A stretch of DNA of 14,883 nucleotides, taken from positions 1 to 14,883 of the forward strand of contig JANQQH010000032.1 of NCBI GenBank assembly GCA_028285025.1. The letters are read 5' to 3'. Positions 1 through 7,421 of the stretch are shown here, one piece after another (within the stretch, counting starts at the first letter, position 1; the number at the start of each line of letters is the position of its first letter). The stretch is from Hyphomicrobiaceae bacterium. GTDB taxonomy: Bacteria > Pseudomonadota > Alphaproteobacteria > Rhizobiales > HXMU1428-3. The position numbers and the translations under genes are program-made. The notes under the pieces are model-generated. The model did no database searches and had not been told where the DNA came from. It worked only from the letters and a program-made list of their open reading frames with translations.

Positions 1-24
1 AGAACAAACGATTGAATAGCGACA

Positions 25-678
25 ATGTCAGACCAGCTCTTTATTCCACAACTGTACTTAATTCTCGATCTGGAGCGATCTGGCGACCCGTTAGCTGAAA
101 TTGAAGCGGTTTTACAAGTTATGCCGATCGCCTCACTCTTCATCAAAGACACGCCCCAAACTGTTGTGAGCCAAAATTTGGTTACAAGCTTGCAAGCCCA
201 TAATATTGCCGTTCTTGTCGAGGATAGTGAAAAGCTAAGAACACTCAAGGCAGATGGGGTTCACTTAAACACTGATGAGCTTTGGGCTTTTGAGCAAACA
301 AAGCAAGCCCTTGATGAAAAGGACATCATTGGAGTTTGTGCGCAATCGTCACGCCATGGCGCTATGACCATTGCTGAACAAGGGGCAAGTTACATTGCCA
401 TAAACATGGCAGGTGCCAAAACAGATGAAGAAAACGAGCAACAAATAATGGATGAAAACCAATCAGCGCCAACCATAGATTGGTGGATTGCCCTTTTTGA
501 GACCCCTTGTGTGGCTTGGAATATTGACACCATTCAAGCTGCTCTATCAGCCCAGCGGAAGGGTGCCGATTTTCTGGCTCTGGCCCCTTGCTTGTGGCAA
601 CAAGGGAAAAACACATTTAACGTCATCCAACAGTTACAAACTGCATTGAACGAAAACATAACAGAGTGCAACAACTGA
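25..678 (+). CDS. Thiamine-phosphate-synthase-like (ThiE/TenI family) protein, active site degenerate
   Basis: A 217-residue protein with the TIM-barrel layout of ThiE, the enzyme joining the thiazole and pyrimidine halves of thiamine. Visible family landmarks are the K-D pair at 41-42 (end of the usual QxRxKD strand), D67 of the usual N-D pair, DGVHL at 77-81, and IGV at 102-104 followed by the helix AEQGASYIAI. Several expected residues differ: the Arg before the Lys is Phe, the Asn of N-D is E66, the phosphate-contacting Ser after IGV is C105, and the late Gly-Gly-Ile phosphate loop reads N166-I167. It therefore may not make thiamine phosphate. The ATG at 25 has no clear Shine-Dalgarno sequence. 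The window starts just upstream, so the preceding gene is not visible. The Sel1 gene follows with at most a few bases between them, suggesting one transcript. Fold assignment is fairly secure; activity is not. Confidence 0.75.
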   Translation: MSDQLFIPQLYLILDLERSGDPLAEIEAVLQVMPIASLFIKDTPQTVVSQNLVTSLQAHNIAVLVEDSEKLRTLKADGVHLNTDELWAFEQTKQALDEKDIIGVCAQSSRHGAMTIAEQGASYIAINMAGAKTDEENEQQIMDENQSAPTIDWWIALFETPCVAWNIDTIQAALSAQRKGADFLALAPCLWQQGKNTFNVIQQLQTALNENITECNN

Positions 679-686
679 AAATTTTC

Positions 687-1646
687 ATGACCACCCCTTT
701 TTTTTATATGCCAAGCTTTAAACACCTCTTGTTTTTTGGGGGCGTGATAACAAGCCTCGTTTTATCTCTAGCGCCTGTTTATGCTGAAAAAAAAGACAAA
801 CCGATTTTAGGTGAACAAGCCTATCTGGCTTTTGAAGAGGGCAAATATTTAACGGCTCTTAAATTAGCCAAGCAGGCGGCGGCAAAGGGACAAGTGAATG
901 CCTATACCCTGATTGGGCGCATTTATGCTGGGGGGCTGGGGGTGCCTAAAGACATGAAAGCTGCGGCCCAATGGTATGAAAAAGCAGCTGCTAAAGAAGA
1001 TGTTCACGCCCTTGTTGCTTTGGGGCGTCAATATGCGTTAGGGGAAGGGGTCAAGCGTTTGCCCTTAAAGGCAGCTAACCTTTTTGAAAAAGCAGCCCTC
1101 AAGGGGGAGCCACAAGCTCAATATAACCTTGCTCTTATCTACGCTAAGGGAAATGGACGCAAAACAGACCTACATGAAGCTTTTAAATGGATGCAAAAGG
1201 CCGCCCAAAATGATCTGGCTGTTGCTCAATATAATTTGGGAACCCTTTATGCTCTTGGCCAGGGCACGCCAAAAGATTTAGCAAAAGCTGCCCTATGGAC
1301 GAAGAAAGCAGCTACAGCAGGCATTTCAGATGCTGAGCTTGATTATGCCATCATGCTGTTTAAGGGACGTGGGGTGAAAAAAGATATTAAAGGTGCCTTT
1401 CGCTTTTTTAGAAGCAGCGCGTTTAAGGGTAATCCGGTGGCGCAAAATCGGTTGGCGCGTCTTTATGCTTACGGTATCGGAACGGAGCCTGATCCGGTGG
1501 AAGCCGCAAAATGGCACATGATCGCCCGCCAAGCCGGGGTCACAGATGTAAAGATGGATTTGTTCATTGCCAACCTGCCAAAAGATATGAGGCAAAAGGC
1601 CCAGCAAAAGGTTGATGAGTTACAAGGAACCAATGGGCTTTATTAA
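687..1646 (+). CDS. Exported Sel1-like (SLR/TPR-type) repeat protein
   Basis: An exported protein of about 319 residues made almost wholly of Sel1-like repeats. These are alpha-helical hairpins of about 36 residues with the pattern A.(Y/N)LG.(L/I)Y..G.G...D...A..W..KAA, and about six are visible, for example YNLGTLYALGQG followed by DLAKAALWTKKAA. Such repeats usually scaffold protein-protein contacts, often in the envelope; no enzyme activity is expected. The N-terminus has a hydrophobic signal segment ending APVYA before EKKDK, so the mature protein should be periplasmic. The start is uncertain. A GTG at 666 overlaps the preceding gene, an ATG at 687 is used here, and an ATG at 708 gives the most classical signal peptide (26 residues). 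None has a good ribosome binding site. Immediate coupling to the upstream ThiE-like gene suggests co-transcription. Confidence 0.88.
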   Translation: MTTPFFYMPSFKHLLFFGGVITSLVLSLAPVYAEKKDKPILGEQAYLAFEEGKYLTALKLAKQAAAKGQVNAYTLIGRIYAGGLGVPKDMKAAAQWYEKAAAKEDVHALVALGRQYALGEGVKRLPLKAANLFEKAALKGEPQAQYNLALIYAKGNGRKTDLHEAFKWMQKAAQNDLAVAQYNLGTLYALGQGTPKDLAKAALWTKKAATAGISDAELDYAIMLFKGRGVKKDIKGAFRFFRSSAFKGNPVAQNRLARLYAYGIGTEPDPVEAAKWHMIARQAGVTDVKMDLFIANLPKDMRQKAQQKVDELQGTNGLY

Positions 1647-1685
1647 GTCTACCCGCTTTATCTTATCCATATAATCTTGACGGCC

Positions 1686-1731
1686 CCTTGTTTTGCCCTT
1701 AAAGCAAGATCAAAACACCTATAAAACAAGG
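1686..1731 (+). promoter_or_regulatory. Inverted repeat in the efp leader
   Basis: CCTTGTTTT at 1686-1694 is perfectly complementary to AAAACAAGG at 1723-1731, giving a 9-bp stem with a 28-base loop that ends 9 bases before the efp ATG. It sits where a ribosome binding site would normally be, and efp has no obvious Shine-Dalgarno sequence. A TTGACG at 1677-1682 resembles a -35 element, but no good -10 lies at the right distance. Function is inferred only from position. Confidence 0.35.
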
Positions 1732-1740
1732 CTACGCGCG

Positions 1741-2304
1741 ATGAAAATTAACGGCAATGAAATTCGCCCAGGTAATGTTATCCAACACAAAGGGGGGCTT
1801 TGGGCGGCTGTCAAAACTCAGGCTGTCAAACCGGGCAAAGGCGGCGCCTTTAACCAGGTGGAGCTTAAAAACCTGATTGACGGTACCAAACTTAATGAAC
1901 GCTTTCGCGCCTCTGAGACGGTTGAGCGTGTGCGCCTTGAACAAAAAGATCATCAGTTTTTATATGCTGAAGGCGATATGATGGTGTTCATGGATTTAGA
2001 GTCTTATGAACAAATCGAGCTTGAGCGTGACTTTATTGGCGAGCGTGCTGTGTTTTTGCAAGATAATATGAACGTTGTTGTTGAAAGCCATGAAGGCAAA
2101 CCGATTGGCGTTTCTTTGCCTGATCAAGTGACCCTGGAAGTGACAGAAGCTGAACCGGTGGTCAAGGGGCAAACGGCGGCTTCCTCTAACAAACCGGCCA
2201 TTTTAGAGAACGGCCTGCGCGTCATGGTGCCACCTTTTATCGGCGTTGGTGAAAAAGTCGTTATCGATACGAATGAAATGATTTATCTGCGCCGAGCAGA
2301 TTAA
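1741..2304 (+). CDS. efp: Translation elongation factor P
   Basis: EF-P rescues ribosomes stalled on proline runs by entering between the P and E sites. The protein is 187 residues, the normal family length, with the N-terminal KOW-like domain starting [11 protein letters not shown]. The modification loop KPGKGGAF contains K33, the residue equivalent to the lysine beta-lysylated by EpmA/EpmB in many proteobacteria. Two OB-type domains follow, ending in the conserved C-terminal signature [20 protein letters not shown]. The frame is open back to 1693, but the ATG at 1741 begins exactly at the family N-terminus, so the upstream extension is rejected. No clear Shine-Dalgarno sequence is present; an inverted repeat lies directly upstream. 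The suhB gene follows after 42 bases. Identification is secure; the modification is inferred from the conserved lysine. Confidence 0.97.
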   Translation: MKINGNEIRPGNVIQHKGGLWAAVKTQAVKPGKGGAFNQVELKNLIDGTKLNERFRASETVERVRLEQKDHQFLYAEGDMMVFMDLESYEQIELERDFIGERAVFLQDNMNVVVESHEGKPIGVSLPDQVTLEVTEAEPVVKGQTAASSNKPAILENGLRVMVPPFIGVGEKVVIDTNEMIYLRRAD

Positions 2305-2346
2305 TTGCAAATTTTGCCCTTTTAAAATTTTTAAGGAATATCGTTT

Positions 2347-3138
2347 GTGCCCGCTTCCGCTTTAATGAATGTTATGACCAATGCAGCGCGCAAAGCTAGC
2401 CGCCGGTTAATCAGAGATTTCAATGAAGTTGAACAATTGCAAGTCTCTGTCAAAGGCCCGTCTAACTTTGTGTCTCAAGCAGACTTAGCATGTGAAAAAA
2501 CCCTTTTTGAAGAGCTTTCAAAGGCTCGGCAAGGCTATGGCTTTTTAATGGAAGAGCAAGGCGCTGTTGAAGGGGCTGATAAAACTCATCGCTGGATTAT
2601 TGATCCACTTGATGGCACCACAAATTTTCTACATGGTATTCCGCTGTTTGCTATTTCCATTGCGCTGGAGCGTGAAGGCGAGCTGGTGGCTGCCCTTGTT
2701 TATAACCCGGCAATGGATGAAACTTTTTCCGCCGAACGGGGAAAAGGGGCGTTTTTAAATGACCGCCGTATCCGCGTTGCTGGGCGCAAGCAGCTATCTG
2801 ACTGTGTTGCGGTTACTGGCATTCCGCATCGGGGCAAAAGTGGGCATGAACAGTTTTTAAGCGAACAACGCGTGATTATGAGGCAAGTGGCTGGTGTGCG
2901 CCGCACGGGCTCTGCGGCACTGGATTTGGCCTGGACAGCAGCTGGACGTTTTGATGCGTTTTGGGAGCGCAACCTTCAGGCCTGGGATGTGGCGGCTGGC
3001 ATTTTGTTGGTGCGCGAGGCTGGCGGCATGGTAACGGACTTAGAGGATGGCAATGCCATGCTTCAAAACGGGGATATTTTGGCAGCTAACGCGCCCATTC
3101 ACAAAGCCATGCTGAAAGTTCTAAACGAGGCGAACTAG
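2347..3138 (+). CDS. suhB: Inositol-1-monophosphatase family protein (SuhB-like)
   Basis: A 263-residue magnesium-dependent sugar-phosphate phosphatase of the IMPase family. Metal and substrate motifs are all present: the E-E pair in GFLMEEQG (E69-E70), DPLDGT at 86-91 and WDVAAG at 213-218 with D214. Known members hydrolyse inositol-1-phosphate or related phosphates; E. coli SuhB also has a role in ribosomal RNA antitermination, which sequence alone cannot show here. The start is a GTG at 2347, chosen because AAGGA at 2333-2337 lies 9 bases upstream; ATGs at 2365 and 2374 lack this support. It follows efp by 42 bases and may share its transcript. A hairpin just after the stop and about 200 bases of AT-rich spacer separate it from the membrane-protein pair. 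Confidence 0.93.
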   Translation: MPASALMNVMTNAARKASRRLIRDFNEVEQLQVSVKGPSNFVSQADLACEKTLFEELSKARQGYGFLMEEQGAVEGADKTHRWIIDPLDGTTNFLHGIPLFAISIALEREGELVAALVYNPAMDETFSAERGKGAFLNDRRIRVAGRKQLSDCVAVTGIPHRGKSGHEQFLSEQRVIMRQVAGVRRTGSAALDLAWTAAGRFDAFWERNLQAWDVAAGILLVREAGGMVTDLEDGNAMLQNGDILAANAPIHKAMLKVLNEAN

Positions 3139-3152
3139 GGTCAAAAACGCAA

Positions 3153-3172
3153 AAGGGCCATGAATGGCTCTT
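3153..3172. terminator. Hairpin after suhB
   Basis: AAGGGCCA at 3153-3160 pairs with TGGCTCTT at 3165-3172 (8 bp with one G-U pair) around a TGAA tetraloop. It lies 15 bases after the suhB stop. Downstream on the plus strand there is only AT-rich sequence rather than a proper T tract; read on the minus strand it is followed by a T-rich run. It could end the suhB transcript, but it is not a textbook terminator. Confidence 0.35.
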
Positions 3173-3347
3173 AACAATTATAATAAGCAAAATTTGATTT
3201 TACATTATTATAGGCTAATGTTGAGCTCATTGATCAAGAAAAAGGGAGCGTGCCCCACCGCTTTTGAACTGTTAAGTGACTAAAATAATTTGATTTTTAT
3301 AGTTTAACGAAGTAAAAGTCGGCGTTTGAGCTGGGCGTGAGAAAAGT

Positions 3348-4328
3348 GTGTCAAAAGCAATAGTAACAGTTTCCAAGCCTGGCGTTTATTTGTGGCGAAT
3401 GATTGTTTTTTTGATCCTTATTGGCTTTTTGGTGGCCATATTAACCAGTCAAATTAAAACCGCCTTTATGGCAAACCCGGCTCTTAACGGTATGATCGTT
3501 GCCGTTTTACTGATAGGTACTTTATTTGCCTTTGGCCAAATCTTGCGGCTTTATCCTGAAATTCGCTGGATTAATAATTTTAGGTTTGCAGACCCTGGCA
3601 GCACGCGCGGGGCAAAACCACCCAAGCTGTTGGCCAGCATGGCCAATATGCTGCGTAATCAAGCTGGGCCCTTGAGCCTTTCCACCAATGTCACCAGCTC
3701 TATTCTGGATGGTGTTGGCTCGCGCCTTGACGAGGCCAGAGATACGGCACGCTATTTGGTTGGGCTTCTTATCTTCCTTGGTTTGCTTGGCACATTCTGG
3801 GGCTTACTGGAGACCATTCAATCGGTTGGTTCAACCATTAGTGCCCTTGATACGTCTGGTAATAATGTCGGGGTTTTCACTGCCTTGAAAGAAGGTTTGC
3901 AGGCTCCGCTACAGGGTATGGGCACAGCTTTTTCCTCTTCTTTATTTGGTCTTGCTGGCTCGCTTATTCTTGGCTTTCTTGATTTGCAAGCTGGCCAAGC
4001 GCAAAATCGTTTTTATCATGAGACCGAAGAGTGGCTTGCCAGTATGACTGTGGTTTCTGCTGATCAATCAGATGGTGTACCGCAGCAAAATTTTGCCAAT
4101 ATGACTGAGTTGATGCAAACCCTGGCCAACATTGCTCACAGAATGGAACAAGGCAATACAGGCCTTGTTAGCCAGTCAGGTACCAATATAGCCGACACTT
4201 TGGAAGCTATGGTCAATCAAATGCGAGCAGAACAAAAAGTTGTGCGCCAATGGATTGATGAGCAGGCCAATCAAAATTCTGAAATGCGCCACTTAATGGC
4301 AGAGTTAATGAAAACCCGAGGACGTTAA
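3348..4328 (+). CDS. MotA/TolQ/ExbB-type proton-channel membrane protein
   Basis: A 326-residue membrane protein with four predicted transmembrane helices at roughly 17-34, 47-66, 135-160 and 190-214. The last two carry the channel signature of MotA/TolQ/ExbB proteins: GLLGTFWGLLETI (145-157), then GMGTAFSSSLFGLAGS (190-205). In this family a ring of such subunits surrounds a dimer of a one-helix partner and converts proton flow into movement. The C-terminal part (about 245-322) is helical and cytoplasmic. The start is GTG at 3348; a Met at residue 18 is an alternative. The OmpA-domain partner begins 3 bases after the stop, so the two are translationally coupled. No flagellar, Tol or TonB gene is nearby, so the driven process is unknown. 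The spacer before it contains AATTTGATTTT twice, near 3190 and 3287. Confidence 0.85.
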   Translation: MSKAIVTVSKPGVYLWRMIVFLILIGFLVAILTSQIKTAFMANPALNGMIVAVLLIGTLFAFGQILRLYPEIRWINNFRFADPGSTRGAKPPKLLASMANMLRNQAGPLSLSTNVTSSILDGVGSRLDEARDTARYLVGLLIFLGLLGTFWGLLETIQSVGSTISALDTSGNNVGVFTALKEGLQAPLQGMGTAFSSSLFGLAGSLILGFLDLQAGQAQNRFYHETEEWLASMTVVSADQSDGVPQQNFANMTELMQTLANIAHRMEQGNTGLVSQSGTNIADTLEAMVNQMRAEQKVVRQWIDEQANQNSEMRHLMAELMKTRGR

Positions 4329-4331
4329 ACC

Positions 4332-5363
4332 ATGGCTTTTGGGCGCGCCAGGCGGCGTTATAATGATGGGGGCTCTTACTGGCCTGGCTTTGTGGATGCT
4401 ATGGCCACATTGCTGCTTGTTATGACGTTCTTGTTATCGATCTTGTCTGTGGCACAATATTTTGTCACCCAGGAAGCCACTGGCAAAGACAATGCGCTGC
4501 AACGCTTAAACCAGCAAATTTTAGAGCTTACCGATTTGTTGGCGCTAGAAAAGAATGAGAAGAAAAATATTGAATCAAGCCTTGCGTTGCTAAAAGCCAC
4601 TCTGGCTGAAAGCCAATCTAAAAACAAAGAGCTGCAAGGGTTGATTGGCCTTGGAGATGATAAAACCAAAACGGCTCAGTTAGAGATTGCTGAGCTCAAC
4701 AAACGACTAAAAGGGGAAAAGGAGCTGTCTGAAGAAGCCAGCGCGCAAGTGGCTTTGCTAAACCAACAGCTGGCCGCCCTGCGCCGCCAGATTGCGGCCC
4801 TAAATGAAGCGCTGGAGGCTTCAGAGAAAAAAGACAAAGAACAACAAGACCGGATTAAAGATCTGGGGGCACGCCTGAATGTGGCGCTGGCCAAACGGGT
4901 GCAAGAACTTAGCTCTTACCGCTCTGACTTTTTTGGTCGGTTGCGCAAATTGCTTGGTAACCGCCCAGGCATTCGCGTGGTTGGTGACCGGTTTGTTTTC
5001 CAGTCCGAAGTTTTGTTTCCTTCTGGTTCTGATATTCTCAACCCTGCAGGACAAATTGAAATGAGTAAATTGGCCGCCGCTCTTATCGAAATTGGTCAAG
5101 AAATCCCGCCCAATATCAATTGGGTCTTGCGCGTTGATGGGCACACTGACAAACAACCCATTAACACCCCCACCTTCCCTTCAAACTGGGAATTATCGTC
5201 TGCGCGCGCCATATCTGTTGTGAGACATTTAATCAGTGAGGGCGTGCCGGCAAGACGGCTTGTGGCCGCTGGCTTTGGTGAATTTCAGCCTTTGGATCCA
5301 AACGACTCTTTTGAAGCTTTTGCTAAAAACCGCCGCATCGAATTAAAACTGACAGAAAAGTAA
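4332..5363 (+). CDS. MotB/TolR-like protein with long coiled coil and OmpA peptidoglycan-binding domain
   Basis: A 343-residue partner of the preceding channel protein. A short basic cytoplasmic start (GRARRRY) leads into one membrane helix at about 23-44. At its entry WPGFVDAM places D22 where MotB has its essential proton-carrying aspartate. A very long coiled coil (about 55-195, rich in L, E, K, Q) follows. The C-terminal OmpA/MotB peptidoglycan-binding domain (about 220-341) shows FPSGSDIL, DGHTD (269-273), NWELSSARA (285-293) and NRRIEL (333-338). Inferred role: a stator-like rod anchored to the cell wall and moved or opened by proton flow. The coiled coil is much longer than in typical flagellar MotB. 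The ATG at 4332 follows the partner gene by 3 bases. Zorya defence proteins ZorA/ZorB share this plan, but no ZorC, ZorD or ZorE accompanies it here. Confidence 0.88.
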   Translation: MAFGRARRRYNDGGSYWPGFVDAMATLLLVMTFLLSILSVAQYFVTQEATGKDNALQRLNQQILELTDLLALEKNEKKNIESSLALLKATLAESQSKNKELQGLIGLGDDKTKTAQLEIAELNKRLKGEKELSEEASAQVALLNQQLAALRRQIAALNEALEASEKKDKEQQDRIKDLGARLNVALAKRVQELSSYRSDFFGRLRKLLGNRPGIRVVGDRFVFQSEVLFPSGSDILNPAGQIEMSKLAAALIEIGQEIPPNINWVLRVDGHTDKQPINTPTFPSNWELSSARAISVVRHLISEGVPARRLVAAGFGEFQPLDPNDSFEAFAKNRRIELKLTEK

Positions 5364-5365
5364 GT

Positions 5366-5407
5366 GCCTTAACTTCCATTCCATGATTAGACTTTAGCAT
5401 TTAAGGC
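5366..5407. terminator. Inverted repeat between convergent genes
   Basis: GCCTTAA at 5366-5372 is complementary to TTAAGGC at 5401-5407 (7 bp, 28-base loop). It fills most of the 67-base gap between the plus-strand OmpA gene and the minus-strand ABC exporter, where a two-way terminator would be expected. There is no good T run next to it, so this is a weak call. Confidence 0.22.
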
Positions 5408-5430
5408 CCGCTACAAGCCTCGTAATTTAT

Positions 5431-7233
5431 TTAACCATCAGCTTGCAATTGCGTTTGGGCCAGCTTTGCGTAAACGCCGCCCTGCTCCATTAGGGCTGCG
5501 TGAGTGCCCTCTTCAACAATTCGTCCTTGATCCAGAACCAAAATTCGGTCGGCCTTCATTACTGTTGATAGACGATGGGCGATGATAAAACTGGTTCGCT
5601 CAGCCATGAGCTCTTGTAAAGCTGTTTGCACCTTTTCTTCATTTTGTGCATCAAGAGCGCTTGTGGCCTCATCAAGCAACAAGATGGGGGCCTCATGCAA
5701 AATGGCCCGGGCCAGAGCAAGTCTTTGGCGCTGGCCACCAGACAGGCTTTGCCCACCTTCCCCCACAAATGTGTCATAGCCCTTGTCGAACCGATTGATA
5801 AACTCATCAGCTTGGGCCGCTTTTGCAGCCTTTATTACACTTTCTTTGGATGCACCGGGCCTGGCAAAGGCAATGTTGTCATAAACGCTGGCATCAAACA
5901 GAGCTGGTTCTTGTGGGACCAAAGCAAATTGAGCGCGCAGGTTATCTAACGAGACGTTTTCAATCGGCACGCCATCAAGTTGGATCTGCCCTTCATCTGG
6001 ATCATAAAAGCGCAACAACAATTGCAATAATGTGCTTTTGCCTGTTCCTGAACCGCCAACAATGGCAACTTGTTCGCCTGGGTTTACTGTAAAGTTAATG
6101 CCATCAAGTACCAAATTTTCTGGCCGGGTGGGATAAGAAAAACTCACATCAGAAAATGAAACTTGGCCGCGCACTTCATCGTCAAATTTTTTGACGGCTT
6201 GCTTTTCTTTAACCTGTGATGTCAAATCAAGAAACGCTGTTAAGCGATCTGCGGCACCGGCTGCTTGGGCCACTTCACCCCACACTTCGCTAAGTGCTCC
6301 CATCGCTCCGCCAGCAAAAACCGCATAGAGCATAAATTGCACCAAGGCCCCTGGGCTCATCGCGCCGGTCATGACATCGTGGGCACCATACCATAGAATG
6401 AAGACAATGCTCGCCATTACTAAAAAGATGGCAATGGCTGTTAACGCGGCCCGTGCCTTGGTCCGTACCAGGCCGGCATCAACCGCTTGTTCATTACTGT
6501 TGGAAAATTTTTCAATCACGTGCCGCTGAGCCCCAAAGGCTTGAACTGTGCGGACATTTAAAAGTGCTTCTGAGCCATATTGATTAAGATCAGCCAACAC
6601 ATCTTGCGCCTTGCCAGATAAACGGCGGACCAAGCGGCCATAAAACACCAGTGGCAACACCACAATTGGAATGGCACAAATAACCATAAAGGAAAGAGAG
6701 GGTGAGGAGACGACCATCATCACCAAGCCACCAATGAACACGAGCATATTACGCAAAGCTTGGCTGACATTGGCGCGAATGGCTGTGTTGATTAAAGTGG
6801 TATCAGCCGCCATGCGAGACATTATTTCACCAGAATGGTTTTGGTCGTAAAAGGCACCGCTGAATGAAATCAGTTTTTGGAAAACGTCTCGCTTTAAGTC
6901 TGCAACCAGACGCTCTCCAAGCCAGTATGCACAATAGAATCGCAACGCAGAGGCCATCGCCAAAATAGTGACAATGCCTAAAAGCAATTGGAAGTACCCA
7001 TCTATCAAAGTCTCATCACGGCCAACAAAGCCTTGGTCTATCACCAATCGAATGGCAAAGGGCAAAACCAAGGTTGAAAGCGCTGCAATCAATAGCGCGC
7101 CTAAAGACAGTGCAACCATAACCGGATATCGACGCAGATATGGCATCAAACTTAAAAGGGAATGAGTTTTAGGTTTGGACGTCTTGTCAGTCTTTATTTT
7201 TTTATCAAACTCTTGCAGCACAACGGTTATCAA
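5431..7233 (-). CDS. ABC-type exporter half-transporter (fused permease and ATPase, MsbA-like)
   Basis: A complete type IV exporter half-transporter of up to 600 residues that should work as a homodimer exporting a lipid or other hydrophobic compound; the substrate cannot be read from sequence. The six-helix membrane domain spans about 35-330. The ATPase domain shows Walker A GGSGTGKST (393-401), Q-loop Q441 in VPQEP, signature LSGGQ (497-501), Walker B ILLLDE (517-522) and switch H553 in IIAHRLSTV. All catalytic residues are intact. The start is uncertain. The longest frame opens with TTG at 7233; an in-frame GTG at 7221 and an ATG at 7146 are alternatives, and the ATG would remove a 29-residue lysine-rich cytoplasmic tail. 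No start has a clear ribosome binding site. A 14-bp perfect palindrome lies about 40 bases upstream. It converges with the OmpA gene. Confidence 0.95.
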   Translation of the reverse strand: MITVVLQEFDKKIKTDKTSKPKTHSLLSLMPYLRRYPVMVALSLGALLIAALSTLVLPFAIRLVIDQGFVGRDETLIDGYFQLLLGIVTILAMASALRFYCAYWLGERLVADLKRDVFQKLISFSGAFYDQNHSGEIMSRMAADTTLINTAIRANVSQALRNMLVFIGGLVMMVVSSPSLSFMVICAIPIVVLPLVFYGRLVRRLSGKAQDVLADLNQYGSEALLNVRTVQAFGAQRHVIEKFSNSNEQAVDAGLVRTKARAALTAIAIFLVMASIVFILWYGAHDVMTGAMSPGALVQFMLYAVFAGGAMGALSEVWGEVAQAAGAADRLTAFLDLTSQVKEKQAVKKFDDEVRGQVSFSDVSFSYPTRPENLVLDGINFTVNPGEQVAIVGGSGTGKSTLLQLLLRFYDPDEGQIQLDGVPIENVSLDNLRAQFALVPQEPALFDASVYDNIAFARPGASKESVIKAAKAAQADEFINRFDKGYDTFVGEGGQSLSGGQRQRLALARAILHEAPILLLDEATSALDAQNEEKVQTALQELMAERTSFIIAHRLSTVMKADRILVLDQGRIVEEGTHAALMEQGGVYAKLAQTQLQADG

Positions 7234-7270
7234 ATCATTTTAACTAGAGCGCTAGCCTTTAAAAGAACAC

Positions 7271-7284
7271 CGTTTTATAAAACG
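7271..7284. promoter_or_regulatory. 14-bp perfect palindrome upstream of the ABC exporter
   Basis: CGTTTTATAAAACG is identical on both strands and lies 38-51 bases before the longest start of the minus-strand exporter gene. It contains TATAAA, which could serve as a -10 element on the minus strand, although no good -35 stands 16-18 bases away. It could be an operator for a dimeric regulator, or a chance AT-rich palindrome. Confidence 0.3.
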
Positions 7285-7421
7285 CTCTGAGGACAAAAAA
7301 ACATGGTTCATGCAAAACTTAAGGCTAAGTGCTACGCCTGTCCAGAGCCAAGTTAAAGAAAATCATAGTTCCAGTTAACGCAAAGGAATTTTTTACTGCT
7401 TTGACAGTGATGATAAGCAAC

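Noticed and set aside
1..19. C-terminal end of an upstream gene (frame reading E-Q-T-I-E then TAG at 17-19)
   Set aside because: Five codons are too few to support a gene call, although an upstream gene ending here would fit the spacing.
1693..1740. N-terminal extension of EF-P
   Set aside because: EF-P has a fixed length and its conserved N-terminus begins at the ATG at 1741.
3190..3300. Repeated AATTTGATTTT before the MotA-like gene as a regulator site
   Set aside because: Two imperfectly flanked AT-rich copies are weak evidence and no symmetric operator or promoter spacing is apparent.
3348..5363. Zorya anti-phage system (ZorA/ZorB)
   Set aside because: The pair shares the ZorAB plan, but no ZorC, ZorD or ZorE gene lies next to it; neighbours are housekeeping genes on one side and an ABC exporter on the other.
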